From assembly GCF_004353825.1 (NCBI RefSeq), contig NZ_SMNA01000014.1:79519-143518 (forward strand): DNA of 64,000 nucleotides, given 5' to 3'. The notes beneath the pieces were generated by a model that saw only the letters and a list, made by a program, of their open reading frames with translations, did no database searches and was not told the DNA's origin. The position numbers and the translations under genes are program-made. This stretch comes from Occultella glacieicola. Lineage in GTDB: Bacteria > Actinomycetota > Actinomycetes > Actinomycetales > Beutenbergiaceae. Below, piece by piece: positions 17,757 to 26,619 of the stretch. Position 1 is the stretch's first letter. Every line of letters starts with the position of its first letter.

Positions 17757-20672
17757 CTACGCGTACGCCTCGATCGGCGGGCACGCGCAGACCAGGTTCC
17801 GGTCGCCGTAGGCCCCGTCCACCCGGCGCACCGGCGGCCAGTACTTGTCCGGCGTCGGCCCGGCCGGGTACACCGCCTCCTCCCGTGAGTACGGGTGGGT
17901 CCACTCCCCCAGCGCCGAGATCGCGGTGTGGGGGGCATTGACGAGCGGGTTGTCGTCGGCCGGCCAGGTCCCGTCCCCGACGGCGTTCGCCTCGACGTGG
18001 ATCGCGAGCATGGCGTCGATGAAGCGGTCCACCTCGGCCAGGTCCTCGGACTCGGTCGGCTCGACCATCAGGGTGCCGGCGACCGGGAAGCTCATCGTGG
18101 GCGCGTGGAACCCGTAGTCGATGAGCCGCTTGGCGACGTCCTCCACGGTGACCCCGGTGGCCGCGGTCAAGGGGCGCAGGTCGAGGATGCACTCGTGCGC
18201 CACCAGGCCGTTCTCGCCGCGGTAGAGCACCGGGTACTTCCCGTCCAGGCGGCTGGCCACGTAGTTCGCGGACAGCACCGCCGACCCGGTCGCGGCCCGC
18301 AGGCCGGCCGTGCCCATCAGGCGCAGGTACGCCCAGCTGATCGGCAGGATCGAAGGAGATCCGTACGGCGCCGCGCTGATCGTGCCGGTCTCCCGCAGTA
18401 CCCGGCGGCCCGCCTGGGCGAGCGGGTGCCCGGGCAGGAACGGCACCAGGTGCTCGGCGACGGCGACTGGCCCGACCCCGGGTCCCCCGCCGCCGTGCGG
18501 GATACAGAACGTCTTGTGCAGGTTCAGGTGGGACACGTCACCCCCGAACGCCCCCGGACCGGCCACCCCGACGAGCGCGTTGAGGTTCGCCCCGTCGATG
18601 TAGACCTGGCCACCGGCTGCGTGCACGAGGTCGCAGAGCTCGGTGATGCCGTGTTCGTAGACACCGTGCGTGGACGGGTAGGTGACCATGATTGCGGCCA
18701 CCCGGCCCTCGTGGGCGGCGAGCACCCGGCGCAGGTCGTCGAGGTCGACGTCCCCGTTCGCCGCCGTCCGCACGACGGCGACCTCCAGGCCGGCGAGTAC
18801 AGCCGACGCCGCGTTCGTCCCGTGCGCGCTGGCCGGCACCACGCAGACCCGACGGTCGTCATCGCCGCGGTCCGCGTGGTAGTCGCGGATCGCGAGCAGC
18901 CCGGCGAGCTCGCCCTGGGACCCGGCGTTCGGCTGCACGCTCACCGCCGCATAGCCGGTCAACGCGGCGAGCGAGCTCTCCAGCCCGTCGATCAGCTCGA
19001 GGTAGCCGGACACGTCCGACGCCGGGGCGAACGGGTGGATCCGGGAGAACTCCGGCCAGGTGACGGCGGCCATCTCGGTGGCCGCGTTCAGCTTCATCGT
19101 GCAGGAGCCGAGGGGGATCATGCCGCGGTCGAGGGCGTAGTCACGGTCGGAGAGCCGGCGCAGGTAGCGCATCATCGACGTCTCGGACCGGTGGCTCGAG
19201 AAGATCGGGTGGGTCAGGAACTCGGTGCTGCGGGCCAGCCCGTGCGGGAGGCCGAAGGACCGGGCGACGGCGGAGGTCGCCGCGTCCGGGTCGGGTCCCG
19301 CCGCGGCGGTCGCACCGCCGGGCAGGACGGCGCGGGCCGCGTCGAGCAGGTCCGCGACCGTCTCGGCGGTGGTCGTCTCGTCGCAGGCGGCGCCGACGGT
19401 GTCCGCGTCGTGGCGCCAGAGGGTGATGTTGCGCTCGAGCGCGGCCGCGACGAGCGCGTCCGCCTGACCGGGCACCCGGACCGTGAGGGTGTCGAAGAAC
19501 GAGGTGTCGGCGACCTGGGCGCCGAGGCCGGCGAGCCCGGTGGCCAGGGCGAGGGCGCGTTCGTGCACTCGGCGGGCGATCGCCGTCAGGCCCTCGGGTC
19601 CGTGGTAGACCGCGTACATGGAAGCCATCACGGCCAGCAGCACCTGAGCGGTGCAGATGTTGGAGGTGGCCTTCTCGCGGCGGATGTGCTGCTCCCGGGT
19701 CTGCAGCGCGAGCCGGAGTGCGGGCGCGCCGTCGACGTCCTTGGACAGGCCCACGAGGCGGCCCGGCAGTTGCCGCTGTGCCTTCTCCCGCACGGCCAGG
19801 TAGCCGGCGTGCGGGCCGCCGAAGCCCATCGGCACCCCGAACCGTTGGGTGGTGCCGGCCACCACGTCCGCGCCCAGCGTGCCGGGCGACTCGAGGATGG
19901 TGAGGGCGAGCAGGTCGGCGGAGAACACCACCTGCGCCCCGGCGTCGTGCGCGGCGGCGATCCAGCGTTCCAGCGTGGCCCGGTCCCGGACCGCGCCCGA
20001 GGAGCCCGGGTACGCCAGCAGCACCCCGAACGCCTCGGTGAGGTCCGGGGCGTCGGTCACCTCGAACTCGACCAGGTCGATCCCGACCGCCTCGGCCCGG
20101 GTGGCGAGCACCGCCTTCGTCTGGGCGAACGTGTCGGAGTCGACGTAGAACCGGCCTCCCTCGCCGCGCACCACCCGCCGGGCGAGCAGCATCGCCTCGG
20201 CCACCGCCGTCGACTCGTCGAGCATCGACGCCCCGGCGACATCCATCCCGGTCAGGTCGATGACCATGGTCTGGAAGTTCAGGAGTGCCTCGAGCCGACC
20301 CTGCGAGATCTCCGGCTGGTACGGCGTGTACGCCGTGTACCAGGCGGGGTTCTCGAGCACGTTCCGGGCGATCACCGACGGGGTGTGGGTGTCGTAGTAG
20401 CCCTGGCCGATCATCGAGGTGCGGACCGTGTTCCGGCTCGCGATGGCGCGAAGCTCGGCGAGCACCTGGGCCTCGGTGTCGGCGGCCGGCAGGTCACCGA
20501 CCGGGGGCACGCCCTCGCCGAGGAGGGCCGGCGGCAGCGCCGCCTCGAGGAGCGCCTCGATGCTGGTCGCCCCGACCACGCCGAGCATGTGCTCGGCGGC
20601 CGGGGTGTCGAGACCGATGTGGCGGGTGGGGAACTCAGGGCGGTGGGCGGGAGCAGCAGGTGTGGCGGTCAT
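17757..20672 (-). CDS. gcvP: Glycine dehydrogenase (decarboxylating), P-protein
   Basis: PLP-dependent P-protein of the glycine cleavage system; it decarboxylates glycine and loads the aminomethyl group on lipoylated GcvH. The 971-residue product is the full-length single-chain form, with the N-terminal half opening [18 protein letters not shown] and the catalytic half carrying the PLP lysine in [16 protein letters not shown] (Lys720). The ATG at 20672 is preferred to an upstream extension because it starts the recognisable N-terminus and lies 11 nt after the gcvH stop. It is the last gene of gcvT-gcvH-gcvP. Confidence 0.96.
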   Translation of the reverse strand: MTATPAAPAHRPEFPTRHIGLDTPAAEHMLGVVGATSIEALLEAALPPALLGEGVPPVGDLPAADTEAQVLAELRAIASRNTVRTSMIGQGYYDTHTPSVIARNVLENPAWYTAYTPYQPEISQGRLEALLNFQTMVIDLTGMDVAGASMLDESTAVAEAMLLARRVVRGEGGRFYVDSDTFAQTKAVLATRAEAVGIDLVEFEVTDAPDLTEAFGVLLAYPGSSGAVRDRATLERWIAAAHDAGAQVVFSADLLALTILESPGTLGADVVAGTTQRFGVPMGFGGPHAGYLAVREKAQRQLPGRLVGLSKDVDGAPALRLALQTREQHIRREKATSNICTAQVLLAVMASMYAVYHGPEGLTAIARRVHERALALATGLAGLGAQVADTSFFDTLTVRVPGQADALVAAALERNITLWRHDADTVGAACDETTTAETVADLLDAARAVLPGGATAAAGPDPDAATSAVARSFGLPHGLARSTEFLTHPIFSSHRSETSMMRYLRRLSDRDYALDRGMIPLGSCTMKLNAATEMAAVTWPEFSRIHPFAPASDVSGYLELIDGLESSLAALTGYAAVSVQPNAGSQGELAGLLAIRDYHADRGDDDRRVCVVPASAHGTNAASAVLAGLEVAVVRTAANGDVDLDDLRRVLAAHEGRVAAIMVTYPSTHGVYEHGITELCDLVHAAGGQVYIDGANLNALVGVAGPGAFGGDVSHLNLHKTFCIPHGGGGPGVGPVAVAEHLVPFLPGHPLAQAGRRVLRETGTISAAPYGSPSILPISWAYLRLMGTAGLRAATGSAVLSANYVASRLDGKYPVLYRGENGLVAHECILDLRPLTAATGVTVEDVAKRLIDYGFHAPTMSFPVAGTLMVEPTESEDLAEVDRFIDAMLAIHVEANAVGDGTWPADDNPLVNAPHTAISALGEWTHPYSREEAVYPAGPTPDKYWPPVRRVDGAYGDRNLVCACPPIEAYA

Positions 20673-20682
20673 TGCGGACGGA

Positions 20683-21054
20683 TCAGGCCTTCGTGATAGC
20701 GAGGTAGGCGTCGGAGTCGAGGAGATCGCCCTCGGTCTCGAACCGGACGGTGAACAGCCAGCCACCCTCGTACGGATCGGAGTTCACCAGCTCGGGGCTC
20801 TCCACCACCTCCGCGTTGACGCTGAGCACCTCACCGCTGACCGGCGCGTAGAGCTCGCTGACCGACTTGGTCGACTCGATCTCACCGCAGGTCTGCCCGG
20901 CGGTGACCGAGTCGCCGACGCTGGGAAGGTCGACGTAGACGACGTCGCCGAGCGCGTCGGCGGCGTAGGCCGTGATGCCCACGGTGGCCACGCCGTCCTC
21001 GACGGTGATCCACTCGTGCTCGGCGGTGTACTGGCGGTCGGCGGGGACGCTCAT
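20683..21054 (-). CDS. gcvH: Glycine cleavage system H protein
   Basis: Lipoyl carrier protein that shuttles the aminomethyl group between GcvP, GcvT and the lipoamide dehydrogenase (123 residues). The lipoylation site is Lys63 in [20 protein letters not shown]-terminal [13 protein letters not shown] is typical. GAGGAG lies about 7 nt before the ATG. It lies between gcvT and gcvP in the same operon; the lpd gene at 61785 encodes a candidate L-protein. Confidence 0.96.
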   Translation of the reverse strand: MSVPADRQYTAEHEWITVEDGVATVGITAYAADALGDVVYVDLPSVGDSVTAGQTCGEIESTKSVSELYAPVSGEVLSVNAEVVESPELVNSDPYEGGWLFTVRFETEGDLLDSDAYLAITKA

Positions 21055-21131
21055 GGCGGCATTCTCCTCGGTCTGTGGTGGGTCGGCGGCGGTGGTGTTG
21101 GATCTGGTGGATCGGGCTGGATCGGAGGCAG

Positions 21132-22289
21132 TCAGGTGGCGGCGGGGCGACGGTAGAACGGCAGCTCGACGACGGTCATCTCCTGGACCTTGCCCCGCAC
21201 GTCCACGTCCAGGGTCGCGCCGACGGCGACGTCCTCCTCGGCGGCGGGGGTCACCAGGGCCATCGCGACCGGGTACCCCAGGGTCGGGGACAGCACCCCG
21301 GAGGTGACGGTGCCGATCGTGGCGCCGCCGGTACGCACCTCGCTGCCGGCGCGGGCAGCCCGACGGCCCTCGCCGCGCAGGCCGATCAGGCGGGCCCCGG
21401 TGGGATGCTCGGCGCGCTCGGCGAGCGCGTCCCGGCCCACGAAGTCGTGGTCGAGGTGGACGACCCGGCCGAGGCCCACCTCGTAGGGGGTGAGGGCCGC
21501 GGTGAGCTCCTGGCCGTACAGGGGCATCCCGGCCTCCAGGCGCAGGGAGTCACGGCTGGCGAGCCCGCAGGGCTGGATCCCGGCCTCGGCGCCGGCACCG
21601 AGCAGGCGGGCCCACACGTCGGTGGCGGCCGTCGCCGGGACGGCCAGTTCGAACCCGTCCTCGCCGGTGTATCCGGTGCGCGCCACCAGCGTCGGCACGG
21701 TCCGGTCGAACGACGCCGCCACACTCGCGTAGTACTTCAGTTCGCCGAGGTCGACGTCGACGAGCGGGGTCAGGATGCCCGCCGCGGCGGGGCCCTGGAT
21801 CGCGATCAGAGCCCGGTGCGGGGTGCGGTCGACCACGGCCACCCGGCGCCCCTGGCTCCGGACCGCCAGCTCGTCGAGCACGGTGATCCGGTTCGCCGCG
21901 TTCGCGATCACGAGGAACTCCTCCTCGTCGAGCCGGTACACGATCAGGTCGTCGAGGATCCCACCGTCCGCGGCGGTGATCATCGTGTACCTGGCCCGAC
22001 CCACCTTCAGCCGGGAGGCCGCACTGACCAGGGCGGAGTCGAGGGCGACGGCCGACTCCGGCCCGGACACCTCGAGCTGCGCCATGTGGGACAGGTCGAA
22101 CAGGCCCGCCCGCTCCCGCACGGCCGCGTGCTCGGCCAGGTCGCCGGCGAACCGCAGCGGCATCTGCCACCCGGCGAAGTCGGTCATCGACGCACCGGCG
22201 GCGCGATGGGTGGCCTCGAGCGGACTGGACGGCGCCGACGACGTCGCCGCCGAGCGCCCCGACCCGGGCCCGGGGTTGGCTGACTGCAC
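21132..22289 (-). CDS. gcvT: Glycine cleavage system aminomethyltransferase, T protein
   Basis: T protein that releases ammonia and passes the methylene group to tetrahydrofolate (385 residues). Family features include [20 protein letters not shown] N-terminal residues, [29 protein letters not shown] and the late [18 protein letters not shown]. About 25 residues before the conserved domain are Ser/Ala-rich. CGGAG lies upstream of the GTG start. A gap of 37 nt separates it from the upstream universal stress protein gene, leaving no room for a glycine riboswitch. Confidence 0.95.
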   Translation of the reverse strand: MQSANPGPGSGRSAATSSAPSSPLEATHRAAGASMTDFAGWQMPLRFAGDLAEHAAVRERAGLFDLSHMAQLEVSGPESAVALDSALVSAASRLKVGRARYTMITAADGGILDDLIVYRLDEEEFLVIANAANRITVLDELAVRSQGRRVAVVDRTPHRALIAIQGPAAAGILTPLVDVDLGELKYYASVAASFDRTVPTLVARTGYTGEDGFELAVPATAATDVWARLLGAGAEAGIQPCGLASRDSLRLEAGMPLYGQELTAALTPYEVGLGRVVHLDHDFVGRDALAERAEHPTGARLIGLRGEGRRAARAGSEVRTGGATIGTVTSGVLSPTLGYPVAMALVTPAAEEDVAVGATLDVDVRGKVQEMTVVELPFYRRPAAT

Positions 22290-22326
22290 TGACTGGCTCC
22301 GTTCCGTGGTGGTGGCTGCGGGCGGG

Positions 22327-22716
22327 CTACGCCTGCTCGGGCTTGACCGCCAGCACCGGACAGGACGCGTCCAGCAGGATCCGTTGCGCGTTCGAGCCGA
22401 GGATCAGCTTGCCGAGCGGGGAGCGGCGCCGCAGGCCGATCACGATCAGGTCGGCCGACGCCTCCTCGGCCGCGCCCATGAGCGCCTCGGCGACGTCGCT
22501 GCCGCGCTGCAGGTGGCGGACGTCGTGGCCGACCCCGGATGCCTCGAGCAGGTCGCGGGCCTCGTCGACGGTCCGGTCGACCTCGGCCTCGTCACCGCCC
22601 CGGGTGCCGTGCACGATCACCAGCAGCCGGTCGGAGCGCCGCTGTGCTTCCACGATCCCCGCATCGAGCGCCGCACGTCCCTCGGCGGTGGCGATGAACC
22701 CGACCACTATGGCCAC
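22327..22716 (-). CDS. Universal stress protein (UspA family)
   Basis: Small cytosolic UspA-fold protein (129 residues). The nucleotide-binding signature is visible as GLRRRSPLGKLILGSNAQRI followed by LLDASCPVLAVKP, the G-2x-G-9x-G-(S/T) pattern of ATP-binding members, with a Pro-Leu insertion. The GTG at 22716 is chosen because AGGGAG lies about 6 nt upstream and it places the first beta strand (AIVVGF) at the N-terminus; longer frames add an unrelated extension. It is divergent from a membrane protein gene across a mirrored promoter and may be co-transcribed with gcvT. Confidence 0.88.
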   Translation of the reverse strand: MAIVVGFIATAEGRAALDAGIVEAQRRSDRLLVIVHGTRGGDEAEVDRTVDEARDLLEASGVGHDVRHLQRGSDVAEALMGAAEEASADLIVIGLRRRSPLGKLILGSNAQRILLDASCPVLAVKPEQA

Positions 22717-22754
22717 GACGTACTCCCTCGTCACAACGATGCCTGCTTCCGACG

Positions 22755-22760
22755 ACACTA
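22755..22760 (-). promoter_or_regulatory. -10 box TAGTGT of the universal stress protein gene
   Basis: Minus-strand TAGTGT inside the 12-mer GGCGCTAGTGTC (22754-22765), about 38 nt before GTG 22716. The same 12-mer occurs in inverted orientation at 22805-22816. Confidence 0.5.
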
Positions 22761-22809
22761 GCGCCTTCACGGGTCCCGCCACAGTCGGGTGGCCGGGCGA
22801 CCCTGGCGC

Positions 22810-22815
22810 TAGTGT
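22810..22815 (+). promoter_or_regulatory. -10 box TAGTGT of the divergent membrane protein gene
   Basis: Forward TAGTGT inside GGCGCTAGTGTC (22805-22816), giving a leader of about 50 nt to ATG 22873. It mirrors the box serving the universal stress protein gene. Confidence 0.5.
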
Positions 22816-22872
22816 CTGGCGTGGGACCTGCGGGACGGGCCGCGGGATGGGCCGCAGGAAGGGAGGGGACCG

Positions 22873-23559
22873 ATGGGTGCAGCCTCGAGCGAACGCTCCG
22901 ACGACGATCGCCCCGACGCCGAGCAGGTCGACGGGGAGCGGGCCGCGGCCGAGGACGGCGAGCGCAAGAGCCCGGCCGACATCCTCACCGTGTTCCTGCT
23001 GTCGATCGTCGCCGTGCTGACCGCCTGGTGCGGTTTCGAGGCCTCGAAGTGGGGCGGCGAGATGTCGATCGCGTTCAGCCAGGCGTCCAGTTCCCGCATC
23101 CAGTCGACGGCGGCGCAGGCCCAGGCGAACTCAGCCCGCCAGTACGACCTGACCCTCTACACCGAGTGGGTCCTCGCGAACGAGGCGCAGGACACCGAGC
23201 TGGTCGCCTTCATCGAGGAGCGGTTCAGCCCCGAGTTCGCAGTGGCGTTCGAGGCCTGGGACGAGGGTGGCCGGCAGGCTCTCGGGCCGTTCGTGGTGGA
23301 CGAGTACGTGCCACCGGGAACCATGGAGGCGGTGGCCCTTGCGGCGCAGGCCGACGCCAAGTTCGATCAGGCCCTCGACTTCAACCAGCGCGGCGACAAC
23401 TACACGCTCCTGACCGTTCTGTACGCCCTGGTCCTGTTCCTGACCGCGATGTCCCAGCGCGTGAACGCGGCCTGGATGCAGCGGGCCATGCTCGGGCTCG
23501 CCATCGTCGTCGCCCTCGGGTGCGTGATCGCGATGCTGTCCTACCCGGTGAAGATCTAG
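22873..23559 (+). CDS. Unrecognised membrane protein with three transmembrane helices
   Basis: I do not recognise this 228-residue protein with certainty; it is DUF4337-like in layout. After an acidic, charged N-terminus (1-35) comes one membrane helix (about 38-58, ILTVFLLSIVAVLTAWCGFE), a long soluble helical loop (about 60-180) rich in Ala/Gln/Glu, and two closely spaced helices at the C-terminus (about 184-200 and 208-225). The early segment SIAFSQASSSRIQSTAAQ would lie next to the membrane. GGGAGGGG precedes the ATG by 4 nt. It is divergent from the universal stress protein gene and convergent with the DUF4192 gene. Confidence 0.75.
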   Translation: MGAASSERSDDDRPDAEQVDGERAAAEDGERKSPADILTVFLLSIVAVLTAWCGFEASKWGGEMSIAFSQASSSRIQSTAAQAQANSARQYDLTLYTEWVLANEAQDTELVAFIEERFSPEFAVAFEAWDEGGRQALGPFVVDEYVPPGTMEAVALAAQADAKFDQALDFNQRGDNYTLLTVLYALVLFLTAMSQRVNAAWMQRAMLGLAIVVALGCVIAMLSYPVKI

Positions 23560-23566
23560 CCGACCC

Positions 23567-24784
23567 TCACGCCGTCGCGGTTCGATCCCGGCGGGCCCAG
23601 CCGGGCGGCATCGCACGGTCGACGACCTGCCGCAGCAACCGGGCCAGCCGGTGCGACGGGTCCTGCTCGAGCGCAGCCGTGACCAGGACGTCGGCGCGGG
23701 CGCCGTCGCCGTTCCACCAGGCCAGCCAGGCCAGGGTCGCCAGCGCGGGCGCCGCCCGCCCGGCGCCCGCGTGCGCGGCGACCGCGACCAGGGCACGCTC
23801 CGCCGTTGCGAGCATCTCCTGGTCCGGCATCAGGTCCCCGGTGAAGACCGCGTCGAGGACCCGGGTGGAGTCCGCCCCCGCCGGGTCCTCGATCCGGGCC
23901 CCGGCCGCGACGGAGAGCAACACGGCGTCGCGCACCCGGACGTCCTCCAGGCCCGCGAGCAGGTGCCCGTACTCGGCGGCCGGGATGTCCGTGAGCTGCT
24001 CCCGGGTGCCGAGGCGCTCACCCGCCGGCGCGGCCGCGCCGAGCAGACGGCGCCACCGCGCCCGTAGGTCCGTGCGCCAGTGCACGAGGTCCCTGCCGCT
24101 CAGACGCTCCCGACGGCGGCGCTCGCGGGTGGCCGCACCGGCGGCGGTCCGCCGGTCGGTCGCCTCGCATCGCAGGTCCGGCAGCAGTTCTGCCCTGGTG
24201 GCCACGTAGGACTCGCCCTGGAACACGAGGTGTGCGCGGATCTGGGTGCACCCGAGATCCTCGACGGGGTGACCGCCGGGCGGGCAGCACGGCTGGTTGG
24301 CGCACTCGATACAGCGGTAGTGACGGTTCCCGACGAGCCAGGTCCTGCGCGGATCCGCAAGCGGAGCCTGGGCGAGCCACCAGGCGAGCACGGCGCCGGC
24401 CCCGCCGCGGCCGGAGAGCACCGCCGGCCAGGCCGACTCCGTGTACACGGCCGCGAACACCGCGGCCGCACCGTCGTTCTCCATCTGGCCGAGGAGGTGC
24501 TCACCGAGCCCTGGGGCGGGTCCGTCGAGGTCGGCAAGGTCGGCAAGGTCGGCAAGGTCGGCAAGGTCGGCAAGGTCGGCAAGGTCGACCCTGGCGACCA
24601 GACCGATCTCGGGCCCGCCGTCGGCGCCGGCCCGGATCGAGAGCAGGACGAGCGACTCCTGTGGCTCGAAGCCGAGCCGGAACGGCAGGTACGCGAGGAG
24701 CTCCGGTGGCTCGTCCAGGTGCAGGGTGGGTGGGTCGGACACCGGGTCATGTGGTCTGTCATGTGGACTGTCAGGTGGTCTCAT
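23567..24784 (-). CDS. DUF4192 domain protein
   Basis: Actinobacterial DUF4192 protein of unknown function (405 residues from ATG 24784; a GTG at codon 15 is an equally plausible start). The N-terminus reads LLAYLPFRLGFEPQESLVLL, typical of the family. Cysteines in RCIECANQPCCPPGG suggest a metal site, and the C-terminal half is helical with TPR-like spacing (ALATLAWLAWWNGDGARADV). A six-fold Leu-Ala-Asp repeat at about residues 67-84, encoded by a perfect 9-bp tandem repeat, is a local insertion or slippage product. It is convergent with the preceding membrane protein gene, 7 nt apart. Confidence 0.82.
   Translation of the reverse strand: MRPPDSPHDRPHDPVSDPPTLHLDEPPELLAYLPFRLGFEPQESLVLLSIRAGADGGPEIGLVARVDLADLADLADLADLADLADLDGPAPGLGEHLLGQMENDGAAAVFAAVYTESAWPAVLSGRGGAGAVLAWWLAQAPLADPRRTWLVGNRHYRCIECANQPCCPPGGHPVEDLGCTQIRAHLVFQGESYVATRAELLPDLRCEATDRRTAAGAATRERRRRERLSGRDLVHWRTDLRARWRRLLGAAAPAGERLGTREQLTDIPAAEYGHLLAGLEDVRVRDAVLLSVAAGARIEDPAGADSTRVLDAVFTGDLMPDQEMLATAERALVAVAAHAGAGRAAPALATLAWLAWWNGDGARADVLVTAALEQDPSHRLARLLRQVVDRAMPPGWARRDRTATA
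24532..24585. repeat. Six perfect 9-bp tandem repeats inside the DUF4192 gene
   Basis: Unit CGGCAAGGT occurs six times without change, flanked by degenerate copies (CGTCGAGGT before, CGACCCTGG after). On the coding strand it gives (Leu-Ala-Asp)6. Whole-unit copy changes keep the frame. Confidence 0.9.
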
Positions 24785-24911
24785 GCACCCAGTGCAACGC
24801 CGCGGACCCGACCACGTTGAGGCACGCGTGACGATATGGGAGGACCCGGTCGCGGGCCCTCGCCTGGGGATGAGCGGACACCGCCGTCCAACGTGCGCGA
24901 CGCCGCGCATC

Positions 24912-24928
24912 GGCGGGGCATCCCCGCC
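24912..24928 (+). repeat. Small hairpin upstream of the polyprenyl synthase promoter
   Basis: GGCGGGG / CCCCGCC around a 3-nt loop, 13 bp before the TAGGCT box, in the -35 region of that gene. It could be a regulator site or simply GC-rich symmetry. Confidence 0.35.
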
Positions 24929-24941
24929 GTCACCGTGTCGA

Positions 24942-24947
24942 TAGGCT
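24942..24947 (+). promoter_or_regulatory. -10 box TAGGCT, leaderless promoter of polyprenyl synthase
   Basis: TAGGCT ends 6 nt before the GTG start; no Shine-Dalgarno is present in the gap. Confidence 0.6.
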
Positions 24948-24953
24948 GCGACG

Positions 24954-26075
24954 GTGTTCGACTCCTCCACAGCCCCGGCCGACCCACTTGCCCCGCTGCG
25001 GGAGGCGGTCTCCGCGAGGCTTCGGACCACGGTCGACGACCTCGGCACCTCGTTCGAGGAGGTCGGCCCCGAGGTCGCGGACCTCTTCGACGTCGCCGCC
25101 ACCATGCTGCCGGGCGGGAAGCGGCTGCGGGCCTCGTTCGCCGCCACCGGCTGGCTCGCGCTCGGCGGCAGCCGGGCGGCCGGCGACCTCGCGGGTGCGC
25201 CGCAGATCGTGCTGGCCGGGACCGGCCTGGAACTGTTCCAGCTCGCCGCCCTCGTCCACGACGACCTGATCGACGGGTCGCTGACCCGCCGCGGGCAGCC
25301 GGCCGCGCACCGCCAGTTCGCGACGCTCCACCAGGACCGGGCCATGCTCGACCGGCCCGACCGTTTCGGCGCAGCCGGGGCCGTGCTGCTCGGGGACCTG
25401 CTGCTCGCCGCCGCCATGGGCGAACTGCAACGTGCCCTTGACCCGCTGCCGCCCGAAGCCCGAGAAGCGGGCCGGCGGATCGTCCAGCGCATGATGACCG
25501 AGGTCACCGTCGGGCAGTACCTCGACATCTACGCACAGTCCGCCCCGTGGAGCCCCGACCCGGCCCGGGACCTGGACCGGGCCCGCCGGGTGATCCGCTC
25601 CAAGTCGGCCCGCTACAGCGTCGAGCACCCGCTCATCCTTGGCGCCGCGATGGCCGGGGCCGACCGGTCCGCGCTCGCCGCGGCGAGCCGGATCGGGCTC
25701 CCGGTCGGCGAGGCGTTCCAGCTGCGCGACGACGTGCTCGGCGTGTTCGGGGACCCGGGCGTGACCGGCAAGCCGGCCGGGGACGACCTGCGTGAGGGCA
25801 AGCGCACCGTGCTCGTGACCCTGGCCATGACCCGCGCGGACGCCGCCGGCGTGGACCTGCTGCGAGGCGCCCTGGGCAACGCCGACCTCGATACCGACAC
25901 CGTGACCCGGGTGCGCGAGCTGCTCACCGCGACCGGGGCCCTGGCCAGCGTCGAGGAACTCATCGGTGAACGCACCCGCGCGGCGCTCGCAGCGATCGAT
26001 GCCGCAGGCTACGCCGACGCCGCGGCGGACCTGCTCCGTGACCTCGCCCGCGCCGCCATCAGCCGGAGCTCCTGA
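24954..26075 (+). CDS. Polyprenyl (geranylgeranyl-type) diphosphate synthase
   Basis: Trans-isoprenyl diphosphate synthase that condenses isopentenyl diphosphate with allylic primers (373 residues). The first Asp-rich motif is LVHDDLIDGSLTRRG. The second is LRDDVLGVFGDPGVTGKPAG, a DDxxx form with Gly at the fifth position as in IdsA-type enzymes. GGKRLRAS near residue 55 binds isopentenyl diphosphate. Chain length cannot be fixed from motifs. The GTG start 6 nt after TAGGCT implies a leaderless mRNA. It is next to the Rv2175c homologue, as idsA2 is in mycobacteria, but mptA is not present between them. Confidence 0.92.
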   Translation: MFDSSTAPADPLAPLREAVSARLRTTVDDLGTSFEEVGPEVADLFDVAATMLPGGKRLRASFAATGWLALGGSRAAGDLAGAPQIVLAGTGLELFQLAALVHDDLIDGSLTRRGQPAAHRQFATLHQDRAMLDRPDRFGAAGAVLLGDLLLAAAMGELQRALDPLPPEAREAGRRIVQRMMTEVTVGQYLDIYAQSAPWSPDPARDLDRARRVIRSKSARYSVEHPLILGAAMAGADRSALAAASRIGLPVGEAFQLRDDVLGVFGDPGVTGKPAGDDLREGKRTVLVTLAMTRADAAGVDLLRGALGNADLDTDTVTRVRELLTATGALASVEELIGERTRAALAAIDAAGYADAAADLLRDLARAAISRSS

Positions 26076-26094
26076 CCCGCCTCTGAGGGCCGGC

Positions 26095-26478
26095 TCAGAA
26101 CGCCAGCGTTTGGGCGACCCGGCGCACGGCGTGGGTCCGGGCCGCGCGCAGCGCGGCGATCGGTGTCTCGCCGAGCTCCTCGTCCTCGGCGTACAGCCAG
26201 CCGAGGGTCTCCTCGTCGTCGTACCCGGCATCGGCGAGCTGGATGATCGTGCCCCGCAGGCCCGGGATGACCACCGGGGGCTCCGGGATCGGGGAGTCGT
26301 CGCCGGGGAGCACCAGGAAGTCACGCGCAATGCTCAGCGCCTTGTTCTCGCCCCGGCGAACGGCCAGCAGCCGGCGCTCGGTCAGCATGCCCCGCACGGC
26401 GCGCAACTCGACCTCGAGGAGCTCGGCCGCCTCCGGAAGGCTCAGCCACTGGATGTTCTGGGGATCTGCGGTAGTCAC
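26095..26478 (-). CDS. Rv2175c-family DNA-binding protein
   Basis: Winged helix-turn-helix DNA-binding protein (127 residues) of the mycobacterial Rv2175c family. The N-terminal half (WLSLPEAAELLEVELRAVRG) looks like an excisionase/MerR-type reading head, and the C-terminal half ends TPIAALRAARTHAVRRVAQT. Rv2175c is a reported PknL phosphorylation substrate, and a PknL-like kinase lies 1.6 kb downstream here; N-terminal Thr2 and Thr3 are possible acceptors. GTG 26478 follows TAGGCT by 6 nt. It is divergent from the LysM/transglycosylase gene. Confidence 0.9.
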   Translation of the reverse strand: MTTADPQNIQWLSLPEAAELLEVELRAVRGMLTERRLLAVRRGENKALSIARDFLVLPGDDSPIPEPPVVIPGLRGTIIQLADAGYDDEETLGWLYAEDEELGETPIAALRAARTHAVRRVAQTLAF

Positions 26479-26484
26479 CCGCCG

Positions 26485-26490
26485 AGCCTA
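26485..26490 (-). promoter_or_regulatory. -10 box TAGGCT, leaderless promoter of the Rv2175c-like gene
   Basis: Minus-strand TAGGCT ends 6 nt before GTG 26478, identical in sequence and spacing to the polyprenyl synthase promoter. Confidence 0.6.
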
Positions 26491-26509
26491 GGGCGCGCCC
26501 GGGGTTGTC

Positions 26510-26589
26510 GTCACCACGCGGTCACGCTACTGTCACGTTTGGCACATATACCTCAATTGCCACATCAGTCACGGGCGACACGCCGTGAC
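26510..26589 (+). promoter_or_regulatory. Phased GTCAC repeats upstream of the LysM/transglycosylase gene
   Basis: GTCAC begins at 26510, 26521 and 26532 (exactly 11 bp apart, one helical turn), again at 26568, and inverted (GTGAC) at 26585. The AT-richer stretch 26537-26560 between them probably holds the promoter. Regularly spaced copies suggest binding by a response regulator; an MtrA-type site is a candidate because MtrA controls wall hydrolases in actinobacteria. Confidence 0.4.
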
Positions 26590-26619
26590 GTCCGCACGAA
26601 ACTCACGGGGGAACCCACC

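Noticed and set aside
22290..22326. Glycine riboswitch upstream of gcvT
   Set aside because: The gap is 37 nt and shows no aptamer-like paired structure.
24532..24585. Possible CRISPR-like array
   Set aside because: The repeats are 9 bp, contiguous and without spacers, and they are in frame inside a coding sequence.
26479..26619. c-di-AMP (ydaO) riboswitch upstream of the LysM wall hydrolase gene
   Set aside because: The region is short and shows GTCAC direct repeats instead of the conserved multi-helix core; nothing resembles the riboswitch.
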